A stretch of DNA of 64,000 nucleotides from CAZCTC01 sp964501335. GTDB taxonomy: Bacteria > Chloroflexota > Anaerolineae > B4-G1 > SLSP01. The position numbers and the translations under genes are program-made. How positions within the stretch are numbered: position 1 is the first letter of the stretch; each line of letters opens with the position of its first letter. The notes below the pieces were generated by a model. That model did no database searches, was not told the DNA's origin, and saw only the letters and a list, made by a program, of their open reading frames with translations. The stretch is from positions 1 through 64,000 of the forward strand of contig CAZCTC010000021.1 in assembly GCA_964501335.1 (NCBI GenBank). Direction: 5' to 3'. Positions 54,279 through 61,986 of the stretch are shown piece after piece.

Positions 54279-54488
54279 TTACCTCAAGGTAAATCCTGCC
54301 GGCGCCTGAGTCTGCGTTTGCTCTTTGGTCGGGCGCGCCTGGGGGCGTCCTGTGACGACACCCAACAATCCCGCCAGTCCGCCGCCGGCGAGCAGAAAGG
54401 GACCGGCCTGGAGGGCGGCGGCCAGGATCACGACGGTGCCGTCCAGCCACAGCAATCCGAAACGGGTGAGTAACTCTTCAATCCGCAT
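54279..54488 (-). CDS. Small membrane protein (69 aa)
   Basis: It encodes a short amphipathic start (MRIEELLTRFG), a hydrophobic hairpin (TVVILAAALQAGPFLLAGGGLAGLLGVV) and a polar tail. GGGAGG lies upstream, and the start overlaps the end of the preceding gene by 11 bases. The family is unknown. The following 129 bases to the helicase gene hold nothing recognisable. Confidence 0.6.
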   Translation of the reverse strand: MRIEELLTRFGLLWLDGTVVILAAALQAGPFLLAGGGLAGLLGVVTGRPQARPTKEQTQTQAPAGFTLR

Positions 54489-55776
54489 GGGGTTTTCCTC
54501 CCTTATGTTTGAAATGGTGCCTCGGGCGAACGGCTTCGGCCGGGATTTTCACCGTTTCGTCTTTTTCCTTGCCCGGCTGAAACCAGCGGTTGATCTGCGC
54601 CGGCGACGGCAACCAACGCCCGGCCAGGTCGTCGACGGTGAAGATTGCCAGGAAGGCCCGGTCGATGGCTGTCGGGTTGTCCTGCAAATCGGCCGCCAGC
54701 TTGCGCGCCGCGCCTACGATCAATTGGGCGGCGTCCCGGTCGGGGGCGATGTAGTAGACGCCCTCGAAGCCGGCCTGGGTGTAATCCAGCACATTCTTCA
54801 CTACTTTGGACTTGAGCTGGGCGGCGGGATATTTCGCCCGCTCGCATTCGATGCAAAACCGCAGCGGGGGGCTGCCGTGCGGATGCAGGATCAGGATGAG
54901 ATCCGGTTCGCTATTGCCGTAGCGTTTCTGGAAGCCCGGCGGTACGGCTTCGGCCAAGTCGTAGACTTCATAAGTAAAGGACCCGCGTTGCGGAAAATCA
55001 TTAGCTTCCAGGATCAAGGCGCGGCTTACCCGGATCAACCACCAGGCTTCCGGCGACTTGTACCGTTCGTTGATGAAGTCGTTCAGCGTAATGGGTGCCA
55101 ATCCGGTGCCGACATGCTCCTGATAGGCCCGCTGGCCGGCGGCGGTCAGTTCTACCAGCCAGGGGCGATAGCGACCGCTGATCCGATCGCTGGCCGGGAC
55201 GTGGGTGATGTCGATCCAGTCCTTTTCCCGCAGCGTATCGAGCGTTTTGGTGAAGGCGGCTTCGCTTTTGTGGGTCTCGGCTTCCCAACGCCGGCGGACC
55301 ACTTCCCAATCCGGCGAGCTGCCCAGGATCCGCAGGGCGGTCAATGTGTCGGCGCTTTCCTGGACGGGCGCTGGCGGCGGGGCGCTGACAGTTTCCTGGA
55401 TCTTTGCCGTTCCCACCTGGGGGAGCAACTGTTCCGCCAGTTCCTGGATGGAGGTCTTCTGCTTGATCCCTTGAGCATACTCCGCCGGGAACAGGGTTTC
55501 GAGATAGCGGGCCAGCAGAATCTCCGCGCCGGCGTTTTCCGAGGCCTGCACCCGGGAGATGGCTTTGAACATTTCCTCGGCAAAGGCCACGACGGAGACC
55601 TTGCGGGCGCGGGCCTGGGCATAGGCCACCGGATAGAGGGTGTTCAGGTAGCGGGCCAGCAGCTCTTCGGCCTGGCGTTGTTGATGGGCGGCGGTGAAAT
55701 AGCGTTCCTGCGTGCGGTCCAGCTCGGAGCGCAGCAGCTCCAGATCGGCGTTTTGGGTGAACTCAGCGTCGGTCAC
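54478..55776 (-). CDS. Winged-helix plus PD-(D/E)xK-like protein (replication-relaxation type)
   Basis: A 432-residue protein. The N-terminal half has two similar alpha-helical repeats (LLARYLNTLYPVAYAQ and LLARYLETLFPAEYAQ). Next is a winged-helix-like region (KTLDTLREKDWIDITHV). The C-terminal part shows EPDLILIL...FCIECERAKYP, the D-(x)n-ExE-K spacing of PD-(D/E)xK nuclease folds, as in replication-relaxation proteins of mobile elements. It may process or bind element DNA (inference). Confidence 0.6.
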   Translation of the reverse strand: MTDAEFTQNADLELLRSELDRTQERYFTAAHQQRQAEELLARYLNTLYPVAYAQARARKVSVVAFAEEMFKAISRVQASENAGAEILLARYLETLFPAEYAQGIKQKTSIQELAEQLLPQVGTAKIQETVSAPPPAPVQESADTLTALRILGSSPDWEVVRRRWEAETHKSEAAFTKTLDTLREKDWIDITHVPASDRISGRYRPWLVELTAAGQRAYQEHVGTGLAPITLNDFINERYKSPEAWWLIRVSRALILEANDFPQRGSFTYEVYDLAEAVPPGFQKRYGNSEPDLILILHPHGSPPLRFCIECERAKYPAAQLKSKVVKNVLDYTQAGFEGVYYIAPDRDAAQLIVGAARKLAADLQDNPTAIDRAFLAIFTVDDLAGRWLPSPAQINRWFQPGKEKDETVKIPAEAVRPRHHFKHKGGKPHAD

Positions 55777-56296
55777 GATGCCAGACCTCCCGGCATAAAG
55801 GATAGCGCAGCCCGGCGACGGCCTGTGTCAGATCGGCCTGCGAGGTGTCGGCGAGCGTTAAGGCATCGCGGGCCTGTTGCAGGTCTTCGCTGCTGTTGTT
55901 GCCCAGGTAGGAGAGCAACTTCTCGGCGGCCAGGCTGTAGGTGTCGCGGGTCTGATTCAGCCGTTCGCCCAGCAGCTCGTAGATCACCGGCGCTTCGGGC
56001 AGGATGATCTGCTCCAGTCGGGCGGCCAGATCGGAGACCTTGCCGGCGCGGCGAAAGGACTCCGCCATGCTGGCTGGATCATTGCCGGCGGCGATGGCGT
56101 TCAGCTCGGTGGAAACCAGCGCCATCTCGTCCAAAGCGGCTGCACTCTTTTGTAAAAAGGTCTGCTGCTCCAGGCGATAGGGCGAGAGAGCCAGGGGCCG
56201 GCCGGTCAGTTCCTCGCAAGGGGCGGTGGCGTAGCCGACCGTGGGGGGGATGACCAACATGATGAAGGTGATAATTCCGATAATCCAATTGCGCAT
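55763..56296 (-). CDS. Exported alpha-helical protein of unknown function
   Basis: A 177-residue protein with a signal peptide (NWIIGIITFIMLVIPPTVGYA), then a helical domain with two Cys (CEEL near the start, PLCREV near the end) that could form a disulfide. Start: ATG 56296 with GGGAGG. It overlaps the winged-helix gene by 14 bases. The family is not recognised. Confidence 0.65.
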   Translation of the reverse strand: MRNWIIGIITFIMLVIPPTVGYATAPCEELTGRPLALSPYRLEQQTFLQKSAAALDEMALVSTELNAIAAGNDPASMAESFRRAGKVSDLAARLEQIILPEAPVIYELLGERLNQTRDTYSLAAEKLLSYLGNNSSEDLQQARDALTLADTSQADLTQAVAGLRYPLCREVWHRDRR

Positions 56297-56956
56297 TCTT
56301 ACCTCCCGTGATAGAATTTGAGCAGGTCTGAGCTTGTCCAGAGCCGGCTGTCCAGGGGTGGCCCTGGATGTAGGAGCGTCGGAGCTGCTGCCACCGCTGA
56401 AAGGAGTCTTCGGACTCCTTTTTTTGTTGCCAGGTGGCAGATTGGAAGTTCGCGGATTGGAAGTTGGAAGTCTGGAGGATGGAAGAATCCATCTTACCGG
56501 GATTTCTCTCTTCCTTCCGATCTTCCGTTCTTCCAGTTCCCTCCATTCCGGCCGGCTTGCCTCAACTCCCTGCCGCAATTCCGTTCTTACCGTGGCAAGC
56601 CGTCGTTTCTCTTTGCTTCGGCGTGGCGATTTTGCCGTCGGCATTTCTCCGTATCCTCGATATTCCGTCCTTTGTCCGATCTTGCGTTCTGCCGTGGTTC
56701 GTGTCGGCCGGCGGGCCGTGCAATCTGCGGCGTCCTCTCCAGCGGGTGTGTCCGCGCCTGGCCCTCGTCATGACCCTCTGTTGCCGGCGTTCCGTTCTGC
56801 CGGTGTGGATTCCGTAGCCGGCCCGTTGATTTTTCCCGCCGGCGGGAATGGCAGCCTACCCGCGCTATTTCTCCCTCTCTCCGTTGTTCCGTCCTGCCCG
56901 TGGTTTCTCCAGCGTCCTACCCTCGTGATTGCACCTTGCATTGGCCGGGCTGGGGG
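56297..56956. other. 660-bp non-coding stretch with recurring motif
   Basis: 56433-56545 is repeat family R3 (GGAAGTTGGAAGT-type units facing TTCCGTTCTTCCAG). Beyond it, variants of TTCCGTTCTGCCGTGG recur at about 56577, 56663, 56690, 56789 and 56880 with irregular spacing. All minus-strand frames are broken or basic low-complexity. Promoters, a protein-binding array or a transfer origin are possible; nothing is proven. Confidence 0.5.
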
Positions 56957-57370
56957 TCAGTCTTTTTTCGATAGGGCGCAGCGGGCTTCAATTTCTTCGC
57001 GTTGGATATCGATGGGGCGGCGTTGGCCCCGCTGTTTCCAGAAATATTCGCTGATGGAGCAAAGAAGCTGACACTCGCCTCCAAGGTTCGGTCCGCAGGG
57101 ACAGAAAGGGCAGAATCCGGCGGCCGCCAGGAGTTCTTGCGTTTGTTTCAAGGCCGTCTCCGCTGCCAGTGTCCGGGCTTGTAACTCGGTGAGAGCCCGG
57201 GTAACGGCTTGGGCAGTGGTCTCCCCCAACTGGCCGCCGGCGATCTCGTGGAGGGCATTCAATTCGGCCTCGAAATGGCCGGCTAATAATTGCCATTCCT
57301 GGAGCCGGCGGTGGAGATCCTCCGTCTTTTCGACGCTGTTTTTCAGGGTTTCATTCATTGAATGATCCAT
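56957..57370 (-). CDS. Helical protein with Cys-rich motif
   Basis: A 137-residue protein. A long helical or coiled-coil region (residues about 1-85) is followed by a compact Cys cluster GFCPFCPCGPNLGGECQLLC, likely a metal site. Start: ATG 57370, after GGAGGG at nine bases and five bases past the methyltransferase stop. The family is not recognised. Confidence 0.65.
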   Translation of the reverse strand: MDHSMNETLKNSVEKTEDLHRRLQEWQLLAGHFEAELNALHEIAGGQLGETTAQAVTRALTELQARTLAAETALKQTQELLAAAGFCPFCPCGPNLGGECQLLCSISEYFWKQRGQRRPIDIQREEIEARCALSKKD

Positions 57371-57375
57371 AGCCT

Positions 57376-58251
57376 TTATCCCTCCATTCCTGCCGCGTAA
57401 GCCAGCAGCGGCAACCGTCGGGCCGCGGCCGCCGGCGAGATCCACAACGATTCGACCGCGCTGCCGGGGCCGTTGATCCGGGTCTCCCGATCCCGCCGTT
57501 CCCAATCGTTGTATAAAGCATCGTAAAGTTCACAGCGATAGCCGCTGATGAGGGCCATGCCCTGGATACCATGTAAGGACTCGGCCAGGGCGATGTGTTC
57601 GGCATCGGTCATTTCATGGCTGTAAACCTGGCGGGCCCAGGGGCTGCGGGTCGAGCCAGGATAGGGGGGATCCAGGTAGAACAGGGTTCCCGGGCCGTCG
57701 TACCGCTGGATGATTCGCAGCGCCTCATCGTGCTCGATATGCATCCCCCGCAGCCGGCCGGCTATTGGGTAGAGCTGGGTCGTGTCCATGAAGGCGACGG
57801 CGGCCGGCGTGGCCAGCTTGCGCCCGTCGGTGGCTTGGGTGACCACTTTGTTCCGTCGCCAGCCGGCGCCCTGGGCGGCGGTCGGGCCGGCCCGGTTTTG
57901 ATAGGCCCGTACATAGAACTGCCGGGCTGCCTCCAGCGGATCGTCCGGGGCCTCGCTCATGGCCTGTTGCCATTCTTCCTTTGCATAAGGTGTCAGTTCG
58001 ATGGCCCGGATCAGCTCGGCAGGTCGCTCCCGCAGGACCCGGAAGAAGTTCACCACGGCGCCGTCGAGATCGTTATAGACTTCCAGCCAGGAGCGCGGCT
58101 TTTGCAGGAGTACGCCGGCGCCGCCGCCGAAGGGTTCGACGTAACATTCATGCGGCGGGAAGCTTTCGATGATCCAATCGGCCAGCCGCCATTTCGAGCC
58201 GTGGTAGCGGAACGCCGGGCGATGCAAAGGAGAATCCATTGGTTTTTCCAT
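57376..58251 (-). CDS. D12-class DNA adenine N6-methyltransferase (Dam-like)
   Basis: A 291-residue orphan methyltransferase. SAM-binding motif EPFGGGAGVLLQKP, catalytic DPPYPGS, and the N-terminal FRYHGSKWRLADWI typical of the D12 class. No restriction gene is beside it, so it probably marks element DNA for replication control or against host restriction. The target site is unknown. AAGGA lies before the start. Confidence 0.9.
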   Translation of the reverse strand: MEKPMDSPLHRPAFRYHGSKWRLADWIIESFPPHECYVEPFGGGAGVLLQKPRSWLEVYNDLDGAVVNFFRVLRERPAELIRAIELTPYAKEEWQQAMSEAPDDPLEAARQFYVRAYQNRAGPTAAQGAGWRRNKVVTQATDGRKLATPAAVAFMDTTQLYPIAGRLRGMHIEHDEALRIIQRYDGPGTLFYLDPPYPGSTRSPWARQVYSHEMTDAEHIALAESLHGIQGMALISGYRCELYDALYNDWERRDRETRINGPGSAVESLWISPAAAARRLPLLAYAAGMEG

Positions 58252-58272
58252 GGTCTCAATCCTTCGGCTCGT

Positions 58273-59055
58273 TCATTGCGGGGGGACGACTTCCCGATCT
58301 ACCACCGGGATGAACCGACAGCCGTGGATGCGGAGCGCAGCGCCGTCCCCGGTGATCTGGCAATAGGCAATGAAGGAATCGCCGGGCAGGAGCATCGAGG
58401 CGCGGGTGTCGTCCGTCTCCATGAGGATCTCCGGGTGGGCCAGCACGTCGATGATGTCCCCCAGGCCTGACTCGCCGGATTCCAGCACCTGGGCCCGGAC
58501 CAGGCCGGCATGGCCCTGGATGTAGCGGCCGGCAATCGGAAAGCCGGCGATCCAGCGGAAGCGCTCGGGAAATTCCCGGGCAATCAGCAGGCCGGCGACG
58601 AAGCTGCCGGCAATGGCGACCAGACTCAACCCTATCAAAATACGTTTCCAGTTCATCGGACTCCTTTCGTGACTCCGGCCCTCCGCCGGAGAAATTGGAT
58701 TTTCTACAGCGGGCAGCGCGGACTCGATCCGCAGGCTCCGGGCCAGGGCCAGGAATTCTACGGCGGCCCTTTGTTCGATCAGGGCGGCGATCCAGCGGTT
58801 GACCGTGGTCCCCAACAAAATCGAACCGCCGGGCAATACCGTATAAACCTGGTGGGGATCGACGTACCCGGGCGGGGCGTCTTGGGATGCCGGGGTCAGG
58901 CCGGCGATGAAATCCTCGTACATTTCCGGCTCGGGGAGATCAATCAGCGTCCGGCAGAGGCGGAGCACTTCCTGCCCGGTCAGGTACACGGCCGGCGGGC
59001 GGACATCCGGGTGATATCGGTAGAGCGACGTTAATTCAAGGCGGAGCAGCGTCAT
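58273..59055 (-). CDS. Membrane protein with cytoplasmic N domain and SAF/beta-like C domain
   Basis: A 260-residue open frame. Residues 1-130 look soluble. A membrane helix lies near 137-157 (ILIGLSLVAIAGSFVAGLLIA). The C-terminal domain (AGFPIAGRYIQGHAGLVRAQ; LLPGDSFIAYCQITG) resembles small beta-rich domains of CpaB-like proteins. An internal ATG at 58656, just before the helix, has its own strong AAAGGAG site, so a 127-residue shorter product is likely too. The family is not recognised. Confidence 0.6.
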   Translation of the reverse strand: MTLLRLELTSLYRYHPDVRPPAVYLTGQEVLRLCRTLIDLPEPEMYEDFIAGLTPASQDAPPGYVDPHQVYTVLPGGSILLGTTVNRWIAALIEQRAAVEFLALARSLRIESALPAVENPISPAEGRSHERSPMNWKRILIGLSLVAIAGSFVAGLLIAREFPERFRWIAGFPIAGRYIQGHAGLVRAQVLESGESGLGDIIDVLAHPEILMETDDTRASMLLPGDSFIAYCQITGDGAALRIHGCRFIPVVDREVVPPQ

Positions 59056-59062
59056 TTAGTCT

Positions 59063-59485
59063 TCAGTTCCTTCCCATGGCTTTGAGCAAGAGTTTCAGCA
59101 TGACTTCCCGATCGTGATCGTCCAGGCTTTCCACGATGTCCACCAGCGAGCCCCGGCGGGTCAGCCGGCCCTGGTCCTTGGTTTTCAGCCGCATGATCTT
59201 CTGCGCGACCACCGAGGAATGGAATTTGCCGTCGTGGACCTCGTTCTCGATGTAGCCTTCGACCATAATCAAATCGCCGGGGGCGGCTTCGGCCAGGATC
59301 TGAGCGCGATCTTCCCAGGCCTCGATGGTGTGAAAGGTCGTTTTCTCCTGTGCCATTCCGTTGAGATCCCGCCAGCGCCGTTTGGTGCTCAGGCTGGTCG
59401 AGGCAAAGTGCTTTTCGCCACTGCCGGGCTGCTTCAGCTCCGCTGGCCGCACGATCCAGCCGATCAGGAGCACTTCGTTGTACAT
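59063..59485 (-). CDS. ssb: Single-stranded DNA-binding protein (SSB)
   Basis: A 140-residue OB-fold SSB. It starts YNEVLLIGWIVRPAELKQ, has FHTIEAWEDRAQILAE (the conserved hxhhhW-ph-a strand and helix) and a closing strand PGDLIMVEGYIENE. The C-terminal tail has no DDDIPF motif. It is the most SSB-like of the four OB-fold proteins here. Confidence 0.8.
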   Translation of the reverse strand: MYNEVLLIGWIVRPAELKQPGSGEKHFASTSLSTKRRWRDLNGMAQEKTTFHTIEAWEDRAQILAEAAPGDLIMVEGYIENEVHDGKFHSSVVAQKIMRLKTKDQGRLTRRGSLVDIVESLDDHDREVMLKLLLKAMGRN

Positions 59486-59883
59486 GCGCCCTCGCCGATA
59501 GCCGTGACGATCACATAGGAGGCTTTCACGCCTTCCGCGCAGAGCCGGCCCTGAGCCCAGACCTCATTGCCCCGCACGATCTGCGCCAGGCGGCCCGCCG
59601 GTCCCCAGACTTTGAGCGGCGCTGCGTCGGGCTCGGTTTGGACCAGCATCCAGGCTTCGGTCAGATTCAGCTCGACCACCGTGCCGATCACGAGTCCGAG
59701 ACTGGCGCTCAGCGGAGAATCCCGGCCCTTGGGAGCCATGAGGATGATGTAGAGGTTATCCGGCGTTCTTTCGATCCGGATGTTGGCCTGTCGGTCCAAC
59801 CGGGGCAGGGAGCAGGTCGCCGGGTCGGCGCCGGCGTGGGCCAGGACTAAGCGGATTGCGTGTTCGGCAACGGATTGAGCCAT
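59464..59883 (-). CDS. OB-fold-like protein, SSB neighbour
   Basis: A 139-residue protein. The C-terminal half has an OB-like order of strands: VIGTVVELNLTEAWMLVQ, then NEVWAQGRLCAEGVKASYVIV. It overlaps the ssb gene by 22 bases, so both are made from one message. GGAGGG precedes the start. A ssDNA or RNA-binding partner of SSB is plausible but unproven. Confidence 0.55.
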   Translation of the reverse strand: MAQSVAEHAIRLVLAHAGADPATCSLPRLDRQANIRIERTPDNLYIILMAPKGRDSPLSASLGLVIGTVVELNLTEAWMLVQTEPDAAPLKVWGPAGRLAQIVRGNEVWAQGRLCAEGVKASYVIVTAIGEGACTTKCS

Positions 59884-59957
59884 GGGTGTGTGCCCTCCTT
59901 GAAAAAAACTGTCATTAAAATGTTAAGGTGCAGCCGGAATAATGATAGGAAACTTTG

Positions 59958-60030
59958 CCCAGGTACACCGGGTACTCCAGGTACCCCCCGCGCAAAACCC
60001 TTATATGTCTGGTACCTGGTGTACCTGGGG
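59958..60030. promoter_or_regulatory. Nested dyad GGTACC-type, possible operator
   Basis: CCCAGGTACACC (59958-59969) and GGTGTACCTGGG (60018-60029) face each other, with inner copies GGTACTCCAGGTACC and GGTACCTGG. It lies between the HTH gene and the SSB operon, so it may be an operator for the HTH protein or a leader hairpin. Confidence 0.55.
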
Positions 60031-60080
60031 AATTTATTTAGACATGATTTGCTGTATTACTCCTGGTTTTATTGCGATCT

Positions 60081-60299
60081 TTACTCCGCGTCGGAGCGGA
60101 GATAGTCCAGAATGACGGGCTCCAGGTCGGGGAAGGCTTGCAGGGCGCCCCGGACCAGGCGCAGGCTGATTTCCCGCCGCCCCCCTTTGATGGCTCGCCA
60201 GAGCGGGCGGCTCAATCCCAGGAGTTGGGCGAAGTCGGCGTCGTTCAGGCCCAGCTGCTTCTGGCAGTCGATCAAGACTTGTAAAAATAGTTCGTTCAT
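60081..60299 (-). CDS. Small HTH (XRE-like) regulator
   Basis: A 72-residue single-domain protein. QLGLNDADFAQLLGLSRPLWRAIKGGRR fits a lambda-repressor-type helix-turn-helix, with the turn at GLSRP. It overlaps the parR-like gene by four bases. A dyad at 59958-60030 lies downstream and could be its site. It probably controls the partition or SSB genes (inference). Confidence 0.75.
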   Translation of the reverse strand: MNELFLQVLIDCQKQLGLNDADFAQLLGLSRPLWRAIKGGRREISLRLVRGALQAFPDLEPVILDYLRSDAE

Positions 60300-60691
60300 T
60301 CCTCATCCTCCTCCAGCATGAGCCCGGAGACCATATGGGTCAGCAGCGAGGATTCCTCTTGGGCCAGCGCCGGCGCGGTTTGAATGATGGTGGTTCCTTG
60401 CCGGGCCAGACTGGACGCTACCGCAGCTTCGACCACGGCCCGGATCTGGTTCAGATCCAGAATGCGGTGCAGCGTTTCCAGCAAGGTCTGTATTTGATCC
60501 AGGTTCGTTGAGGGCGTTGATGCCGGCATGGCGTTCCCCTGTCCCATCCCTTGCCGTAAGGCCGTTTTGATGGCTTGCACCTTGTATCCATGCGGCAGGG
60601 TCGCCATGCTGTCCAACCACTCGATCAAATCGGTATCGGAATCGGGATAAAGCCGGAGATCCAGCCGGATTTCTTTTTTTCGTCTTGCCAT
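60296..60691 (-). CDS. parR: ParR-like partition adaptor
   Basis: A 131-residue protein. The N-terminal ribbon-helix-helix-like RLDLRLYPDSDTDLIEWL, then IKTALRQGM, is as in ParR adaptors of type II plasmid partition. The C-terminal helices and acidic tail would contact the ParM filament. Start: ATG 60691 with GGAGG-type site. It follows parM after a short repeat region. Confidence 0.75.
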   Translation of the reverse strand: MARRKKEIRLDLRLYPDSDTDLIEWLDSMATLPHGYKVQAIKTALRQGMGQGNAMPASTPSTNLDQIQTLLETLHRILDLNQIRAVVEAAVASSLARQGTTIIQTAPALAQEESSLLTHMVSGLMLEEDEE

Positions 60692-60704
60692 GGAGGTTCC
60701 TCGC

Positions 60705-60750
60705 TCGCTTGCCGTCAATTGCTGTCAACTGCCGTCAATTGACGGCAGTT
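60705..60750. repeat. 10-bp repeats between parM and parR, candidate parC site 1
   Basis: GCCGTCAATT, GCTGTCAACT and GCCGTCAATT are adjacent direct repeats, followed by the inverted copy GACGGCAGTT, which runs into the parM stop codon. Short 10-bp iterons at this place suit an RHH protein such as ParR. Confidence 0.65.
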
Positions 60751-61798
60751 ACTTGAAGAGTCCCATCGCCGCCCGGGCGAGGCCCAAAGCGTTGGCCTGG
60801 ACCGGATTCTCCAGGATGACGCCGTGAGGATACTCGCGGACCAGGGCCGCGTGGATGGCTTCGGCGCCGCCGCCGGTGAAGATCAGCCGGCGGAACTGCC
60901 GGCCGTTGCCCCAGCGGTTGGAGAGGAAGGCCAGGATCTCACCGGTGGTTGAGTTCAACGCTGCGCCGGCGGCCTCGCTCAAGTCCTTTCGTCCGTCGGC
61001 GGTCGCCAGGAGGGGCTTGGTCTGGCGAAGCAGGGCGTCGGCTTCATGAAGGGAGAGCGCTATTCCGTATTGCTTCTTGACCATCCGGGCCAGGGTGTCG
61101 GCCGCCCGGCGCATTCCTACCACGTCGCCGCCGGTGAACTTGGCTTTGACCTGTCCGTCTTCCACGGCGAAGAGATCCAGCGTGTTGAAGCCGATGTCGC
61201 AGATGGCGGCCGGGTCCTGGAGATCCTCAGCGGACCGCGTAGGCCGGCCGTGGTTGTCGAAGCCCCAGGCGAAGTAAGCGCCGGCGGGTTGGGCCAGGAC
61301 CTGGAGCTGTTCGACCTGGAGTCGAGTTTCGATGCCGTCCACCCGGAAAACATGAGCGCCCACCAGCCAACCGCGCAGAGCGGTGCGGGTCTCCTTTGCC
61401 AGCTCCTTGTTCGCCATGACTTCCACGGGGAGGCCGACCATGAGGGCGGCGCGGTGCTCCCCGCCTTCCAGCAGTTTGCCCAGGGCGGCGTAGAGCAGGG
61501 CCCGCAGTTCAAAGCCGTCCCGCAGCCGGTTGAAGTCCATCCGTTCGACGACGCGGGCATAGTCGCCGACGTGATCGCCGACCAGGTAAGAGACGCCGTC
61601 CCAGGCTACAGTGATGGGCAGCTCGCGCTTGCGACGGGAGGCGCCGTTCAGCGAGAGCAGTCCCAGATCGGTATCGCCGATCCCCACGACGGAGGGGACA
61701 TGGACGCTTTTCTGTTGGCCGGCGCTTTCGATCGCCGCCATCTTGATCCCCCCGAAGCCGGGGTCTACGCCAATTCGTAACATCGTCGCTGTCTCCAT
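60749..61798 (-). CDS. parM: ParM/Alp-type actin-like partition ATPase
   Basis: A 349-residue actin-fold protein. Phosphate 1 motif IGVDPGFGGIKMA, connector and phosphate 2 DIGFNTLDLFAV, adenosine motif FTGGGAEAIHAAL. These define the ParM/StbA/Alp group. It forms filaments that push sister plasmids apart with ParR and a centromere. Start: ATG 61798 with AGGAG; the open frame continues upstream through the GTTTGTTG repeats and is not used. Confidence 0.88.
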   Translation of the reverse strand: METATMLRIGVDPGFGGIKMAAIESAGQQKSVHVPSVVGIGDTDLGLLSLNGASRRKRELPITVAWDGVSYLVGDHVGDYARVVERMDFNRLRDGFELRALLYAALGKLLEGGEHRAALMVGLPVEVMANKELAKETRTALRGWLVGAHVFRVDGIETRLQVEQLQVLAQPAGAYFAWGFDNHGRPTRSAEDLQDPAAICDIGFNTLDLFAVEDGQVKAKFTGGDVVGMRRAADTLARMVKKQYGIALSLHEADALLRQTKPLLATADGRKDLSEAAGAALNSTTGEILAFLSNRWGNGRQFRRLIFTGGGAEAIHAALVREYPHGVILENPVQANALGLARAAMGLFK

Positions 61799-61813
61799 TT
61801 CTCCGCTCCTTTT

Positions 61814-61986
61814 CAGTTTGTTGACCTGTTTGTCAGTTTGATGGGCTGTTTGTTGGTTTGTTGCCGCCCTATTCGGCTCAAAGTCTGTTTGTTGGGCTGT
61901 TTGTTGCCGTTTCTGAACCAGTTTGAGGGCTGTTTGTTGTGGTTCCGGCCTGTTTGTCGGTGTTTGTTGCGTTTGATGGTTTGTCG
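61814..61986. repeat. GTTTGTTG repeats upstream of parM, candidate parC site 2
   Basis: About 13 variants of CTGTTTGTTGG occur in 173 bases, some adjacent at 10-12-base steps. In R1-type plasmids parC is an iteron array in the parM promoter, so the place fits. The array extends into the 3' end of the FtsK-like gene, where it encodes the Thr/Asn/Gln-rich tail. Confidence 0.7.

Noticed and set aside
57376..58251. The adenine methyltransferase as part of a restriction-modification system
   Set aside because: No endonuclease or specificity gene lies beside it; the neighbours are unrelated small proteins.
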